Source: Hyphomonadaceae bacterium (GTDB lineage: Bacteria > Pseudomonadota > Alphaproteobacteria > Caulobacterales > Aquidulcibacteraceae). From it: a DNA stretch of 64,000 nucleotides. The DNA lies in contig JAHBYF010000010.1 in assembly GCA_019636095.1 (NCBI GenBank), positions 1-64,000 of the forward strand. Reading direction: 5' to 3'. The position numbers and the translations under genes were made by a program. Of this stretch, positions 26,161-34,312 are shown piece by piece; the stretch's first letter is position 1, and every line of letters begins with the position of its first letter. The notes below the pieces were generated by a model. It was not told the DNA's origin, searched no databases, and saw only the letters and a program-made list of their open reading frames with translations.

Positions 26161-26808
26161 TCAGCGCCCGTAGCGGAAGCGGGCGGCGATCCCGAGCGCA
26201 CTCTGCACGCCCTCACCTACTGGCTTAAGCCGAGCTTTGAACTTCTCGAATTGCATCACGTTTTCTATGCGCGCGTCGAGGAAAGCCCAGGTTGCCTCAT
26301 TGTCTTCGCTGTCGTCGCTGAACCAGCGCGTGTAGGTGCTGGCGAGGACGCCAGAGAGAATGGCGCGCTTGGAGTAGAAATTGCCGTCGGTCGAAGTGTC
26401 GCCGAGGGCGCGCCAGATGTGATCGGCCGTGCGCCAAAGGAGACGCGCGGCCTCCGGAGCGCGATCGGGGCGGGCGAGCGCGCGGGTCATGGCGCGGGCG
26501 GCGTCTTTGTAGGGTTGCTGGGCTTCGAGGCGAACTTGCACGGCTGCGCGGACCCGCTGGCGGACCTTCATGGCGGCGAGATCCAGCTCATCCAGCCGTT
26601 CGAGCATCGCAGCGTCGGCCCTCGCAGCGAAGGCGTCGAACAGGTCGAAAACACCCTTGGGGCAGGCCAGCGCGGCTTCACCCGCTGTCAGCCCAGCCTC
26701 GGCAACGGCTGCACTGAAGGCGGCGTCCGTCCAGCCTTTTCGGGCGGCGTGGGCCGGAAAAACCTCTAAGATCCGGGCGCGGAACCGGTCTGACGGGCTG
26801 TTTGACAT
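26161..26808 (-). CDS. coq9: COQ9 family protein
   Basis: 215 residues, helical, with the COQ9 pattern: [19 protein letters not shown] at the TetR-like N-terminus and the C-terminal signature [20 protein letters not shown] (beginning LLW) followed by [19 protein letters not shown]. In mitochondria and alphaproteobacteria COQ9 binds lipid and assists ubiquinone ring hydroxylation with COQ7. It stands alone between purEK and rpsU. No membrane segment is visible, as expected. Confidence 0.9.
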   Translation of the reverse strand: MSNSPSDRFRARILEVFPAHAARKGWTDAAFSAAVAEAGLTAGEAALACPKGVFDLFDAFAARADAAMLERLDELDLAAMKVRQRVRAAVQVRLEAQQPYKDAARAMTRALARPDRAPEAARLLWRTADHIWRALGDTSTDGNFYSKRAILSGVLASTYTRWFSDDSEDNEATWAFLDARIENVMQFEKFKARLKPVGEGVQSALGIAARFRYGR

Positions 26809-26958
26809 GGGGAAAAGCTAGGCCCGATGCGGGTCGCCAGCAATGGACATGCCCGCGGCCTTTTGCTATCAGCCCGCCTTCGCTTCAGAACGGAGCCGCG
26901 GCGCAAGCAGCGCACGCGGCCTGTTGGGTGTTTGGTATTCGGTTACGGGAGACGGGTC

Positions 26959-27192
26959 CTGGTACAGATTTTCGTCCGCGATAACAACGTCGATCAGGCG
27001 TTGAAGGCGCTCAAAAAGAAGATGCAGCGGGAAGGCACTTTCCGCGAAATGAAGCGTCGCAATCACTACGAAAAGCCGTCTGAAAAGCGTGCGCGTGAAC
27101 GTGCGGAAGCTGTCCGCCGCGCCCGCAAGCTGGCCCGCAAGCGCGCGCAGCGGGAAGGTCTGCTTCCGCGCCCGCCGGCGAAGCCGCGGTAG
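26959..27192 (+). CDS. rpsU: 30S ribosomal protein bS21 with apparent CTG start
   Basis: 77 residues of typical bS21: [20 protein letters not shown], then [20 protein letters not shown] and a basic tail ending in [13 protein letters not shown]. Homologues begin Met-Val-Gln-Ile; here the codon before Val-Gln-Ile is CTG (26959), preceded by GGGAGA at 6 bases. No ATG or GTG is nearby in frame; TTG 26932 would add nine residues and ATG 26827 forty-four. CTG is therefore the best reading, unless this base is a sequencing error. A terminator follows. Confidence 0.85.
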   Translation: MVQIFVRDNNVDQALKALKKKMQREGTFREMKRRNHYEKPSEKRARERAEAVRRARKLARKRAQREGLLPRPPAKPR

Positions 27193-27221
27193 AGACCAAG
27201 CACTGAAGCGATTGGAATTCC

Positions 27222-27253
27222 AAAACGCCACCCCTCACCGGGCGGCGTTTTTC
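27222..27253 (+). terminator. Intrinsic terminator after rpsU
   Basis: AAAACGCC ... GGCGTTTT (27222-27229 and 27244-27251) with a T-run at the 3' side, 30 bases after the rpsU stop. Best-formed terminator in this part of the window. Confidence 0.75.
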
Positions 27254-27311
27254 GTTGGAGCGTTAGCCGCATCGGCCGCATCGGCGGCATCTCCCGCTCG
27301 TGCGTGGCGCC

Positions 27312-27388
27312 GCGCTTCGACACGCTCAGTGTGACGCCAAATGCAACCGACGGCGCGATGCACGAAGTAGCGTCATGCTGAGCCTGAG
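27312..27388. repeat. Imperfect inverted repeat, REP-like
   Basis: CTCAGTGTGACGC (27325-27337) and GCGTCATGCTGAG (27370-27382) match 11 of 13 when paired. They lie between the convergent rpsU and marR genes. The left part reads CTTCGACACGCTCAG, similar to CTTCGACAGGCTCGG near 3766, which suggests a dispersed element. Confidence 0.45.
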
Positions 27389-27389
27389 T

Positions 27390-27815
27390 TTACTCAGCTA
27401 TGCGCATCATGATTTCGGCGGCATCAGCCAACTGCGCGCGCTCTTCGCGGCTGAGCTTTGCGATCAGCTTGTTGAGCCGCGCGAGGCGGCGCTTGCGGCC
27501 CTCCTCCATCAGGGCTCGGCCCTTGGCAGTGACTTCGATGCGCAGGCCGCGCTTGTCCTCGCGATCAACACGCTTGGCGACTAGGCCCTCAGCTTCCAGA
27601 TCGCTCACGAGTTTTGACATCGTGGCGAGCGTCACCTGCTCAGCGCGTGCGAGTGAGGTTAGACTTTGCGGCCCGCCGAAAGTGAGCACTGAGAGCGCCG
27701 AGAGCTTTGGCGCGGAGACGCCTGTTTCATTGTCAGCGACGCGGACGGTGCGTAGCAGGCGGATCGCAGCGCGGTGGAGCGCGTTGGCGACTTCAAGTGG
27801 ATCCCGGCGGGCCAT
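27390..27815 (-). CDS. MarR-family transcriptional regulator
   Basis: 141 residues with the MarR winged helix: LSVLTFGGPQSLTSLARAEQ, recognition region VTLATMSKLVSDLEAEGLVA and the wing DREDKRGLRIEVTAKGRAL. It is divergent from a VOC-family gene. A perfect TTAGTT-N5-AACTAA palindrome between them overlaps the VOC promoter, so this protein most likely represses the VOC gene and itself. Ligand unknown. Confidence 0.93.
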   Translation of the reverse strand: MARRDPLEVANALHRAAIRLLRTVRVADNETGVSAPKLSALSVLTFGGPQSLTSLARAEQVTLATMSKLVSDLEAEGLVAKRVDREDKRGLRIEVTAKGRALMEEGRKRRLARLNKLIAKLSREERAQLADAAEIMMRIAE

Positions 27816-27832
27816 GACGGTCCGAATCTCGA

Positions 27833-27861
27833 TTGACTTACTTAGTTAGTCAAACTAATTT
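27833..27861 (+). promoter_or_regulatory. VOC-gene promoter with embedded MarR operator
   Basis: TTGACT (27833-27838) and TAATTT (27856-27861) are exactly 17 bases apart. The palindrome TTAGTT-N5-AACTAA (27842-27858) fills the spacer and touches the -10 box; an outer TGACT/AGTCA pair (27834-27838, 27848-27852) overlaps it. A repressor bound here would block RNA polymerase. Confidence 0.7.
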
Positions 27862-27883
27862 TTTGGTGTTGGGAGGTAAGGCC

Positions 27884-28267
27884 ATGAACGCTGCGCCGCA
27901 GATGCTTACGGGGATTTGCCAGGTCGCGCTGGCGAGCGCCGATCCGGGGGCGCTGGTCGCGTTCTATCGCGACACGCTGGGCTTTCCGGTGCTGTTTGAA
28001 ACCAACGGCATGACGTTTTTCCAATCCGGCGCAACGCGGCTGATGATCGGCGCGGGGCAACCGGGTCAGCAAATCGGCGGCGACGCAGTGCTTTATTTCG
28101 AGCCACGCGATTGGAGTTCAGCCGAAAGCGCGCTGGAAGCCAAAGGCATCTCGTTCCTGCATCCCGCGCAGAAGCTCCAAGAAGCGCCCGGACGCGAACT
28201 GATGCTGCGCGCGTTCAAGGACCCGGAGGGGCATACGCTGGCGCTGATGGGGTGGCGGTCGGCTTAG
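27884..28267 (+). CDS. VOC superfamily (glyoxalase-like) protein
   Basis: 127 residues of a single vicinal-oxygen-chelate domain: CQVALASADPGALVAFYRDT, then GMTFFQSGATRLMIG and the closing AFKDPEGHTLALMGW with the C-terminal metal Glu/His region. Such proteins isomerise, cleave or bind small molecules. GGGAGGTAA precedes ATG 27884; an in-frame ATG at 27833 overlaps the promoter and is rejected. Divergent from and probably regulated by the marR gene. Confidence 0.88.
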   Translation: MNAAPQMLTGICQVALASADPGALVAFYRDTLGFPVLFETNGMTFFQSGATRLMIGAGQPGQQIGGDAVLYFEPRDWSSAESALEAKGISFLHPAQKLQEAPGRELMLRAFKDPEGHTLALMGWRSA

Positions 28268-28406
28268 GGCTGCTCTTCGCCGACAGCGGACACACGAATG
28301 AATCATAATGGCTAGAGAGATCGGGCGCAGTTGCCGGCTGATGCGAACTTAGCAGAAGTCGCGGATTGACGAAGCCAGTTATAGTCGCGACTTGTCCGGA
28401 GGAATC

Positions 28407-28943
28407 ATGTCCACGTTCGAGTTCATCTCCGTCTTCATCTCAATCATATTCGGCTTGGCGCTGGCGCACCTCTTGACCAGCGCCATGACCCATCTCTTTC
28501 GCGGCAAGCTTGGCTACGAGCGCGGCGCCTACCTGCTGCTCATGACGACGCTCATCCTGTCTCAATGGTGGACGCTGTTCCGATGGAAGGCTTTCCAGAC
28601 CTGGACGTTCGACGCTTTCGCTGTCCTGACACTATGGGCGCTGACCGTCTTCGCCATGCCGGTGGCGCTGTACCCGCCCGGTGAAGAGGTGACCTCCGAG
28701 ATCAAGCATCGCAAAACATTTTTCGCGGTCTTCGCGGCCATGGGCGCGCTCGACGTGGCGCAGGCCGCGATTTTGGGCCAGCTTTTCCAGCCGTGGTATT
28801 ACCCGCTCTTTATCGGGCACTACTGGGTGCTCGCGGCTCTCGCGGTCTTTGTTAAGAACCCTGTGGTGCGTAACGTGGTCGCGACATACTTCGCGGTGAG
28901 CCTTATCCTCTGGCTTTTGGTGGTGAGGCGCTTCCTAACGTAG
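28407..28943 (+). CDS. Hypothetical polytopic membrane protein
   Basis: 178 residues with five to six hydrophobic segments (from FEFISVFISIIFGLALAHLL to VATYFAVSLILWLLVVRRFL). No motif I can assign. ATG 28407 is chosen because GGAGGA lies just upstream. Single gene between VOC and the ABC exporter operon. Confidence 0.75.
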   Translation: MSTFEFISVFISIIFGLALAHLLTSAMTHLFRGKLGYERGAYLLLMTTLILSQWWTLFRWKAFQTWTFDAFAVLTLWALTVFAMPVALYPPGEEVTSEIKHRKTFFAVFAAMGALDVAQAAILGQLFQPWYYPLFIGHYWVLAALAVFVKNPVVRNVVATYFAVSLILWLLVVRRFLT

Positions 28944-29051
28944 TCGGGAGCCTCAAACCCGCCGATCTCGCAGCGTTTTCCGGCGACGCAATCGCCCTGA
29001 TTTGTTGGTGCGCGAAATGCCGCTCCGGGCCAAAGACAGACCCTCACAGAT

Positions 29052-30479
29052 CTAAACCTTCGGCTTCCGTCGCCAATTCGCAAGGCCGGCTTGGCCTACG
29101 ACGCCCGCTCTAAACACGAGCGAAGCCAGCCAGAGGATCACGATCACAGTCAGGATCATCAGGCCGCCCTGCCCGGCAATCTCGATCCAACTCAAACCTG
29201 ATGGCGCCCTAATCAGCAGCAAGAATGGCGTGAACAGCGGCGCCCAACTGGCCATTTCGATGATCGGCGAGTTGGGGTTATCGAGTGCGGGCGTGATCAG
29301 CATCATCGGCAGCGCCAGGAAAAGCGCAACAGGCCCGAGCAATGTCTGTGCCTCCTGCACCGACTCGCAGAGCGAACCGAGCGCCAGGAAGATCGCGCCA
29401 TACATCAGATAGCCGGCCACGAAGCCGACGAAGAACGCGACCAGCAAGCGCGGCTCCAGGAAGGCCGCCGCGACCTGGCCGAAAATATTGTCGCTGGCGC
29501 GTTCGGCGGCGATGGTGAGAAGCGTGCCGCCAAGCGCGCCCCAGAACAGAAAAAGTGTGGCGCTGACGGCGGCGACCCCAAGCAGCTTGCCGATCAGAAT
29601 TTGCAACGGGCTGACGCTGGTGAGCAGCGTGTCGAGGATCTTGTTGGATTTCTCTTCGATCACGCCATTGAGCAGCATGTTGGCGACGGAAAAAACGACA
29701 CTCCAAAGGATGAACGCGAGCGCCAGCGCAGCATAGAAGGGCGCGCGATCGCGCACCGTGACGCTGGCGCCGCTGGTGGAGCGCGGGTCGAACTGAACAA
29801 TCTTGGGATCAAAAGCCTGCAGACGCTCGGCCTCACTCGGCGCCAAACCTTGCGCAGCGAGCGCTTCGCGCTGCATTTCCAAACGCATGGCGCGGTGCGC
29901 AAGGGTCGTCGGTTCGTCGTGACTAAGGGCTGTACTCCAATATTCGATCACCGGCGCGCCCTCCTCATCGCGCCGGATATTGAGTGCGCCGTAAAGAGCA
30001 TTGCCATCGGCGAGCAGCTGATGGCCATCGAGATACGGGCGCAGCGCTTCCATGGTGTCGGCTGGCGGATCAACCAGCAAATATCGAAGCGACAGCGAAG
30101 GAAACGCGCCAAGCACGTTCGGTGCGTTTTGGGTCACCAGCGCGCGCACCGCAGCGATCCCAGCGGCGCGATCCGGGGCCGCGTCATACGCTGCCTGAGC
30201 CGGCGCCAACAGCGCTGGCGCCGTGGCGCTGAGATAGGCGTTGATTTCTCCACGCGTGTCGCGGCGCGCCTTTTCAGCGAAGGCGGCTCTCACCGCTTCT
30301 GTATCCGTTGGCCGCTCGGCGACGATCGTGAGCACGCGCGGCGGCTCAGCACGCGCAAGCAAGAGAGGTCCAAACAATAGCGCAGCGATGATGAGCGGCG
30401 CCGTGATCAGGGACAGCCAAAACCCCCACGCGCCGACATAGGCGAAGTAGTCACGGCGGGCGACGAGAAGAACCGACAT
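29052..30479 (-). CDS. ABC-2 type exporter permease, NatB-like
   Basis: 475 residues: one N-terminal helix (FWLSLITAPLIIAALLFGPL), a large extracytoplasmic domain (about 45-245) and a C-terminal bundle of five to six helices containing the NatB-type stretch LNGVIEEKSNKILDTLLTSV and SPLQILIGKLLGVAAVS. The layout is that of NatB, the membrane part of Na+-type exporters, though substrates of the family vary. It follows its ATPase gene by 4 bases. Confidence 0.88.
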   Translation of the reverse strand: MSVLLVARRDYFAYVGAWGFWLSLITAPLIIAALLFGPLLLARAEPPRVLTIVAERPTDTEAVRAAFAEKARRDTRGEINAYLSATAPALLAPAQAAYDAAPDRAAGIAAVRALVTQNAPNVLGAFPSLSLRYLLVDPPADTMEALRPYLDGHQLLADGNALYGALNIRRDEEGAPVIEYWSTALSHDEPTTLAHRAMRLEMQREALAAQGLAPSEAERLQAFDPKIVQFDPRSTSGASVTVRDRAPFYAALALAFILWSVVFSVANMLLNGVIEEKSNKILDTLLTSVSPLQILIGKLLGVAAVSATLFLFWGALGGTLLTIAAERASDNIFGQVAAAFLEPRLLVAFFVGFVAGYLMYGAIFLALGSLCESVQEAQTLLGPVALFLALPMMLITPALDNPNSPIIEMASWAPLFTPFLLLIRAPSGLSWIEIAGQGGLMILTVIVILWLASLVFRAGVVGQAGLANWRRKPKV

Positions 30480-30483
30480 CGCC

Positions 30484-31422
30484 CTACTCCGCCGCCGCGA
30501 TCGCGGCTTTGTCGCCGACGAGCGCGACGAATGCTTCGTGCAAACTGGCGCGTGCAGGTTCGAAGAGCGAAAGTGGCGCGCCCGCCTCTACACAGGCCTG
30601 CAGCAGCTGGCGCGAGCCGTGACCGTTTTCGAGACGCACGCGCCAGCGGCGGTTGCCGTGTTCGCCAAGCTCTTCGGTCCATTGAAAGCCAAGCGGCGCA
30701 AGCACCGGACGTATGTCGTAATCGCCATCGGTCTCAAGCACCGCGAGGCTGGGCGCGAGCGCCAGCGCGTCGCGCACCGTGCCTTCGAACGCAGCCTTGC
30801 CTTGGGCGATGAGCAGGATGCGGTCGCAGAGACGCTCGGCGTGCTCCATGACGTGCGTTGAAAACAGGATGGTGCGGCCAGCAGCTGCCTGCGCGCGGAT
30901 GGTTTCTTCAAGACCGCGCTGGTTCACCGGATCAAGACCGGAGAACGGTTCATCGAAGATAATCAGTTCTGGATCGTGGGCGATGGCGCCGAGAACTTGG
31001 ACCTTCTGCGCCATACCCTTCGAGAGCGTCTTGATCTTCTTGCGCTTGACCTTGCCCAACCCATGATCGGTCAGCAGCCGATCCGCAGCCTTGAAAGCCT
31101 TTCCCGCCGGCGTGCCCTTGAGGCGGGCGAGGTAGGCAATCGCCGAGCGCGCACTCATGCCGCGATAAAGACCGCGCTCCTCGGGCAAATAGCCGACGCG
31201 CTGCATGGTTGTGCGATCCGCGGCAGCGCCCAGGATTGAAACGCGGCCCGCGGTCGGCCGCAAAATGCCGACGAGCATGCGCAGCGTCGACGACTTGCCC
31301 GCGCCGTTTGGACCGAGCACGCCGTAGATCGATCCCGCGGGTACGCGGAAACTGAGGTCTTGCACCGCGGTCCGAGAGCCGTAGCGCTTGACCAACCCCT
31401 CTGCCTCAAGCGCTGCGTCCAT
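30484..31422 (-). CDS. ABC transporter ATP-binding protein, NatA-like
   Basis: 312 residues. Walker [11 protein letters not shown]-loop region YLPEERGLYRGM, signature LSKGMAQKV, Walker B LIIFDEPFSGLDP and switch His in STHVMEH are all present. A C-terminal extension (about 225-312) matches the DUF4162 regulatory tail of NatA-type ATPases. First gene of a two-gene exporter operon with the NatB-like permease. Confidence 0.92.
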   Translation of the reverse strand: MDAALEAEGLVKRYGSRTAVQDLSFRVPAGSIYGVLGPNGAGKSSTLRMLVGILRPTAGRVSILGAAADRTTMQRVGYLPEERGLYRGMSARSAIAYLARLKGTPAGKAFKAADRLLTDHGLGKVKRKKIKTLSKGMAQKVQVLGAIAHDPELIIFDEPFSGLDPVNQRGLEETIRAQAAAGRTILFSTHVMEHAERLCDRILLIAQGKAAFEGTVRDALALAPSLAVLETDGDYDIRPVLAPLGFQWTEELGEHGNRRWRVRLENGHGSRQLLQACVEAGAPLSLFEPARASLHEAFVALVGDKAAIAAAE

Positions 31423-31631
31423 GCCGGATTGAGCTTTAGCGGTCGGGGTCTTGAGATCAAGCGCGAGCCCCAGCCTGCGTCACCACATCCCCTGAGACGC
31501 GACAAATTGGGGGCCAACAACCTTTGATTTCGCCCGAAGGCGCGATGACGTTTTGCGACAATCACCACGAGGCGCTTGCGGTCGCAAGATTGGAGGCGTT
31601 AGGTCGCCCAATCTGATGAGGGAGGCTTCTC

Positions 31632-32693
31632 ATGAAATCGCCCGACCCCGACAAGCTCGACACATTCCTCGGAAAGCTCGTAGGCGACCTTGGCGCCACG
31701 GCAGGCGCAGCCTTGGTGCTGCTCGGTGACCGCCTCGGCATCTACAAGGCGATGGCCGACGGCAAGGCCGTCACGCCCGACGAACTCGCGGAAAAGACCA
31801 AACTCAACGCGCGCTATCTACGCGAATGGCTCTCTGCTCAAGCCGCTGCGGGCTACATCGACTACAGTCCGAAGAGCAAAAAGTTCAAACTCAATCCAGA
31901 GCAAGCGTGCGCGCTCGCGGACGAAGGCGGACCGGCCTTCTTTGCAGGTGCTTTCGAAGTTGCGCAGTCGATGTGGCTTGACGAGCCGAAAGTCTCGGCC
32001 GCTTTCAAGAGCGGCAAGGGCGTCGGCTGGCACGAACATTCGACGTGCCTCTTCCGCGGCACAGAGCGCTTCTTCCGTCCCGGCTATAATCGGCACCTCG
32101 TATCGGAATGGATTCCTTCACTACGCGGCGTGAAGGACAAACTCGAAAAAGGCGCGAGTGTCGCCGACGTGGGTTGTGGCCACGGCGCATCGACCATTCT
32201 GATGGCGCTCGCCTACCCCAAGTCGAAATTCTACGGTTTCGACTATCACGGGCCCTCGATCGAACGCGCACAGAAGCTCGCTAAGGAAGCGGGCGTTTCC
32301 AGGCGCGTGAAGTTTGAGCAAGCGAGCGCCAAAGACTACCCCGCGCTTGGCTATGACATGATCGCCTTCTTCGATTGCCTGCACGACATGGGCGACCCCG
32401 TTGGCGCCGGTAAACACGTAAAGAAGGCGCTCGCCGACGACGGCGTCTGGATGATTGTGGAGCCGTTCGCGCACGATGACCTTCAGGACAACCTGAACCC
32501 GGTCGGGCGCATCTTCTATTCGGCCTCGACCATGATCTGCACGCCGGCGTCGCTCAGCCAGGAGGTTGGCCTGGGATTGGGCGCGCAAGCTGGCGAGGCG
32601 CGTCTTAAAAAGGTGGTCAAGGACGCAGGCTTCAGTAAGTTCCGCAGAGCCGCCGAGACGCCGTTCAACCTGGTGTTCGAGGCGCGCGCCTGA
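31632..32693 (+). CDS. SAM-dependent class I methyltransferase with N-terminal winged helix
   Basis: 353 residues. An N-terminal winged-helix dimerisation domain (LGIYKAMADGKAVTPDELAE, LNARYLREWLSAQAAAGYID) precedes a Rossmann methyltransferase with motif I VADVGCGHGAST and the acidic loop FYGFDYHG. This two-domain layout is shared by O-methyltransferase-like proteins of bacterial secondary metabolism and by Rv2258c-type proteins. Acceptor unknown. GAGGGAGG precedes the ATG. An EVE-domain gene follows after 16 bases. Confidence 0.88.
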   Translation: MKSPDPDKLDTFLGKLVGDLGATAGAALVLLGDRLGIYKAMADGKAVTPDELAEKTKLNARYLREWLSAQAAAGYIDYSPKSKKFKLNPEQACALADEGGPAFFAGAFEVAQSMWLDEPKVSAAFKSGKGVGWHEHSTCLFRGTERFFRPGYNRHLVSEWIPSLRGVKDKLEKGASVADVGCGHGASTILMALAYPKSKFYGFDYHGPSIERAQKLAKEAGVSRRVKFEQASAKDYPALGYDMIAFFDCLHDMGDPVGAGKHVKKALADDGVWMIVEPFAHDDLQDNLNPVGRIFYSASTMICTPASLSQEVGLGLGAQAGEARLKKVVKDAGFSKFRRAAETPFNLVFEARA

Positions 32694-32709
32694 GCACTGG
32701 AAGGACTGA

Positions 32710-33120
32710 ATGGCGTACTGGCTGATTAAGAGCGAACCTGACACCTGGTCTTGGGATCAGCACGTCAAGAAGGGCGCGGATTCCTGGACTGGGGTTCGCA
32801 ACCATCAGGCCAAGGCGCATCTTCAAGCCATGAAGAAGGGTGACAAGGCGTTCTTTTACCACTCGAACGAAGGCAAAGAGATTGTCGGCGTCAGCGAAGT
32901 GGTCAAAGAGGCCTATGTCGATCCGACGGACAAGACGAACGCATTCTACGCGGTCGACTTCAAAGCAATTGAGCCGCTGAAGACGCCCGTGAAGCTGACG
33001 ACGCTGAAGAGCGAGAAGGCGTTCGCAGATATGGTGCTCGTGAAAAATTCGCGCCTCTCGGTGCAACCCGTTACAGCGGATGAATGGAAGGCGATCAGGA
33101 AGATGGGTGGTTTGAAGTGA
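32710..33120 (+). CDS. EVE domain protein
   Basis: 136 residues, a single EVE (PUA-like) domain: [40 protein letters not shown] and [21 protein letters not shown] domains bind modified bases in DNA or RNA. The stop overlaps the GTG start of the following hydrolase (GTGA), so the two are coupled. Whether it recognises tRNA or DNA modifications here is unknown. Confidence 0.92.
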   Translation: MAYWLIKSEPDTWSWDQHVKKGADSWTGVRNHQAKAHLQAMKKGDKAFFYHSNEGKEIVGVSEVVKEAYVDPTDKTNAFYAVDFKAIEPLKTPVKLTTLKSEKAFADMVLVKNSRLSVQPVTADEWKAIRKMGGLK

Positions 33121-34079
33121 CGCAATATCTCGACCCCCAGCTTTTCAGCGACGCCGCCATTCCGGATGAAACCAAGCAGCTCAATGCTGGCATCATCGCG
33201 CTCACTAAAGATATGCCGAATTGGTGGGAGGTCGGCGCGCAGACGGTGCGCGACGCGCGCGCTGAGGGCCGCGGGCCGTTTCCGGCGCCCGCAAAATCCG
33301 ATCGCGCGAAGTGGATTGAGATCGACGGACCCGCTGGCAAAGTGAAGCTGCGCGTGATCGCGCCGGAAAAGTCACGCGGCGTCTATCTGCACATTCACGG
33401 CGGCGGCCACGTCCTCGGCGCCGCAGATCAACAAGATCGCTTGCTCGAGCGAATCGCCGACGGCGCAAACCTTACCGCGATCAGCGTCGAATATCGCTTG
33501 GCGCCAGAGAATCCATACCCGGCTGGCCCAGACGATTGCGAAGCAGCAGCGCTCTGGGTGGCGGATCATGTTCGCGATTTTGGCGGCGACAAATTGGCGA
33601 TCGGTGGCGAGAGCGCTGGCGCACACCTCTCCGCCATGACGATTCTACGTTTGCGTGACAAGCATGGCCGCACGCCGTTCAACGCCGCCAATCTCGTATT
33701 CGGCGTCTTTGACCTCGGCATGACGCCGAGTGCGCGGGCGTTTGGGAACGCGGAGCGGCTGGTGCTGCGCACCCTCGACATTGAGCAATTCGGCAACGCG
33801 TTTCTGCCGAACACGACGGACGAGCAGAAACGTTCACCAGAGTTGTCGCCCCTGTTTGCGGATCTGCGCGGCCTCTGCCCTGGCTTCTTCACAATAGGCG
33901 CCAAGGACGCGCTGCTAGACGACAGCCTGTTCATGCACGCGCGCTGGGTCGCGGCCGGCAATCCCGGCACGCTCGATATTTATCCCGGCGCCTGCCATGG
34001 CTTTATCGCATTTCCGTGTGAACAGACGCATCAATCCATCAAAGCGCAGATCGCGTTCCTGAACGCCGCCCTAGCCTGA
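33117..34079 (+). CDS. Alpha/beta hydrolase, hormone-sensitive-lipase type
   Basis: 320 residues. The HGGG oxyanion motif ([11 protein letters not shown]), nucleophile Ser in [10 protein letters not shown], acid in the KDALLDD region and His in GACHGFIAF are all present, so the esterase should be active. The GTG at 33117 overlaps the EVE gene's stop codon; an in-frame ATG at 33084 lies inside that gene and is less likely. No signal peptide, so it acts in the cytoplasm. Substrate unknown. Confidence 0.88.
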   Translation: MTQYLDPQLFSDAAIPDETKQLNAGIIALTKDMPNWWEVGAQTVRDARAEGRGPFPAPAKSDRAKWIEIDGPAGKVKLRVIAPEKSRGVYLHIHGGGHVLGAADQQDRLLERIADGANLTAISVEYRLAPENPYPAGPDDCEAAALWVADHVRDFGGDKLAIGGESAGAHLSAMTILRLRDKHGRTPFNAANLVFGVFDLGMTPSARAFGNAERLVLRTLDIEQFGNAFLPNTTDEQKRSPELSPLFADLRGLCPGFFTIGAKDALLDDSLFMHARWVAAGNPGTLDIYPGACHGFIAFPCEQTHQSIKAQIAFLNAALA

Positions 34080-34256
34080 CATTCGCCGCACGCGCGTGGC
34101 GGCTCGTCTCTCTTGAATTGCCGAACGCGTGCGAACGCGCGTTGATGATAGCGACAGTTTCAACGCACGTGCGCGTGCGTTGGTTCTGGCGGCCCGCTAC
34201 CCCCGTTTGTCGCCAGCCATAAAGCCTCCGACCTCGCCCTCATGAGCAAGGAGGTT

Positions 34257-34298
34257 GGGACGCCGGCGCCGGTTCCGAGTGTCGGACGCCGGCGTCCC
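34257..34298. terminator. Strong 12-bp hairpin between convergent genes
   Basis: GGGACGCCGGCG (34257-34268) and CGCCGGCGTCCC (34287-34298) are perfect arms around 18 bases, just before the stop codon of the S46 peptidase on the minus strand. It can end transcription from either side, although no T-run follows. The rest of 34080-34312 holds no gene that I can see. Confidence 0.6.
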
Positions 34299-34312
34299 GC
34301 ACTTGTCCCTGG

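Noticed and set aside
26827..27192. bS21 starting at ATG 26827 with a 44-residue extension.
   Set aside because: The extension is Arg/Cys-rich, unlike any bS21 N-terminus, and the conserved protein begins at 26959.
31440..31631. Possible SAM-responsive riboswitch upstream of the methyltransferase.
   Set aside because: I could not match the conserved core of any SAM or SAH riboswitch class; only scattered short stems are present.
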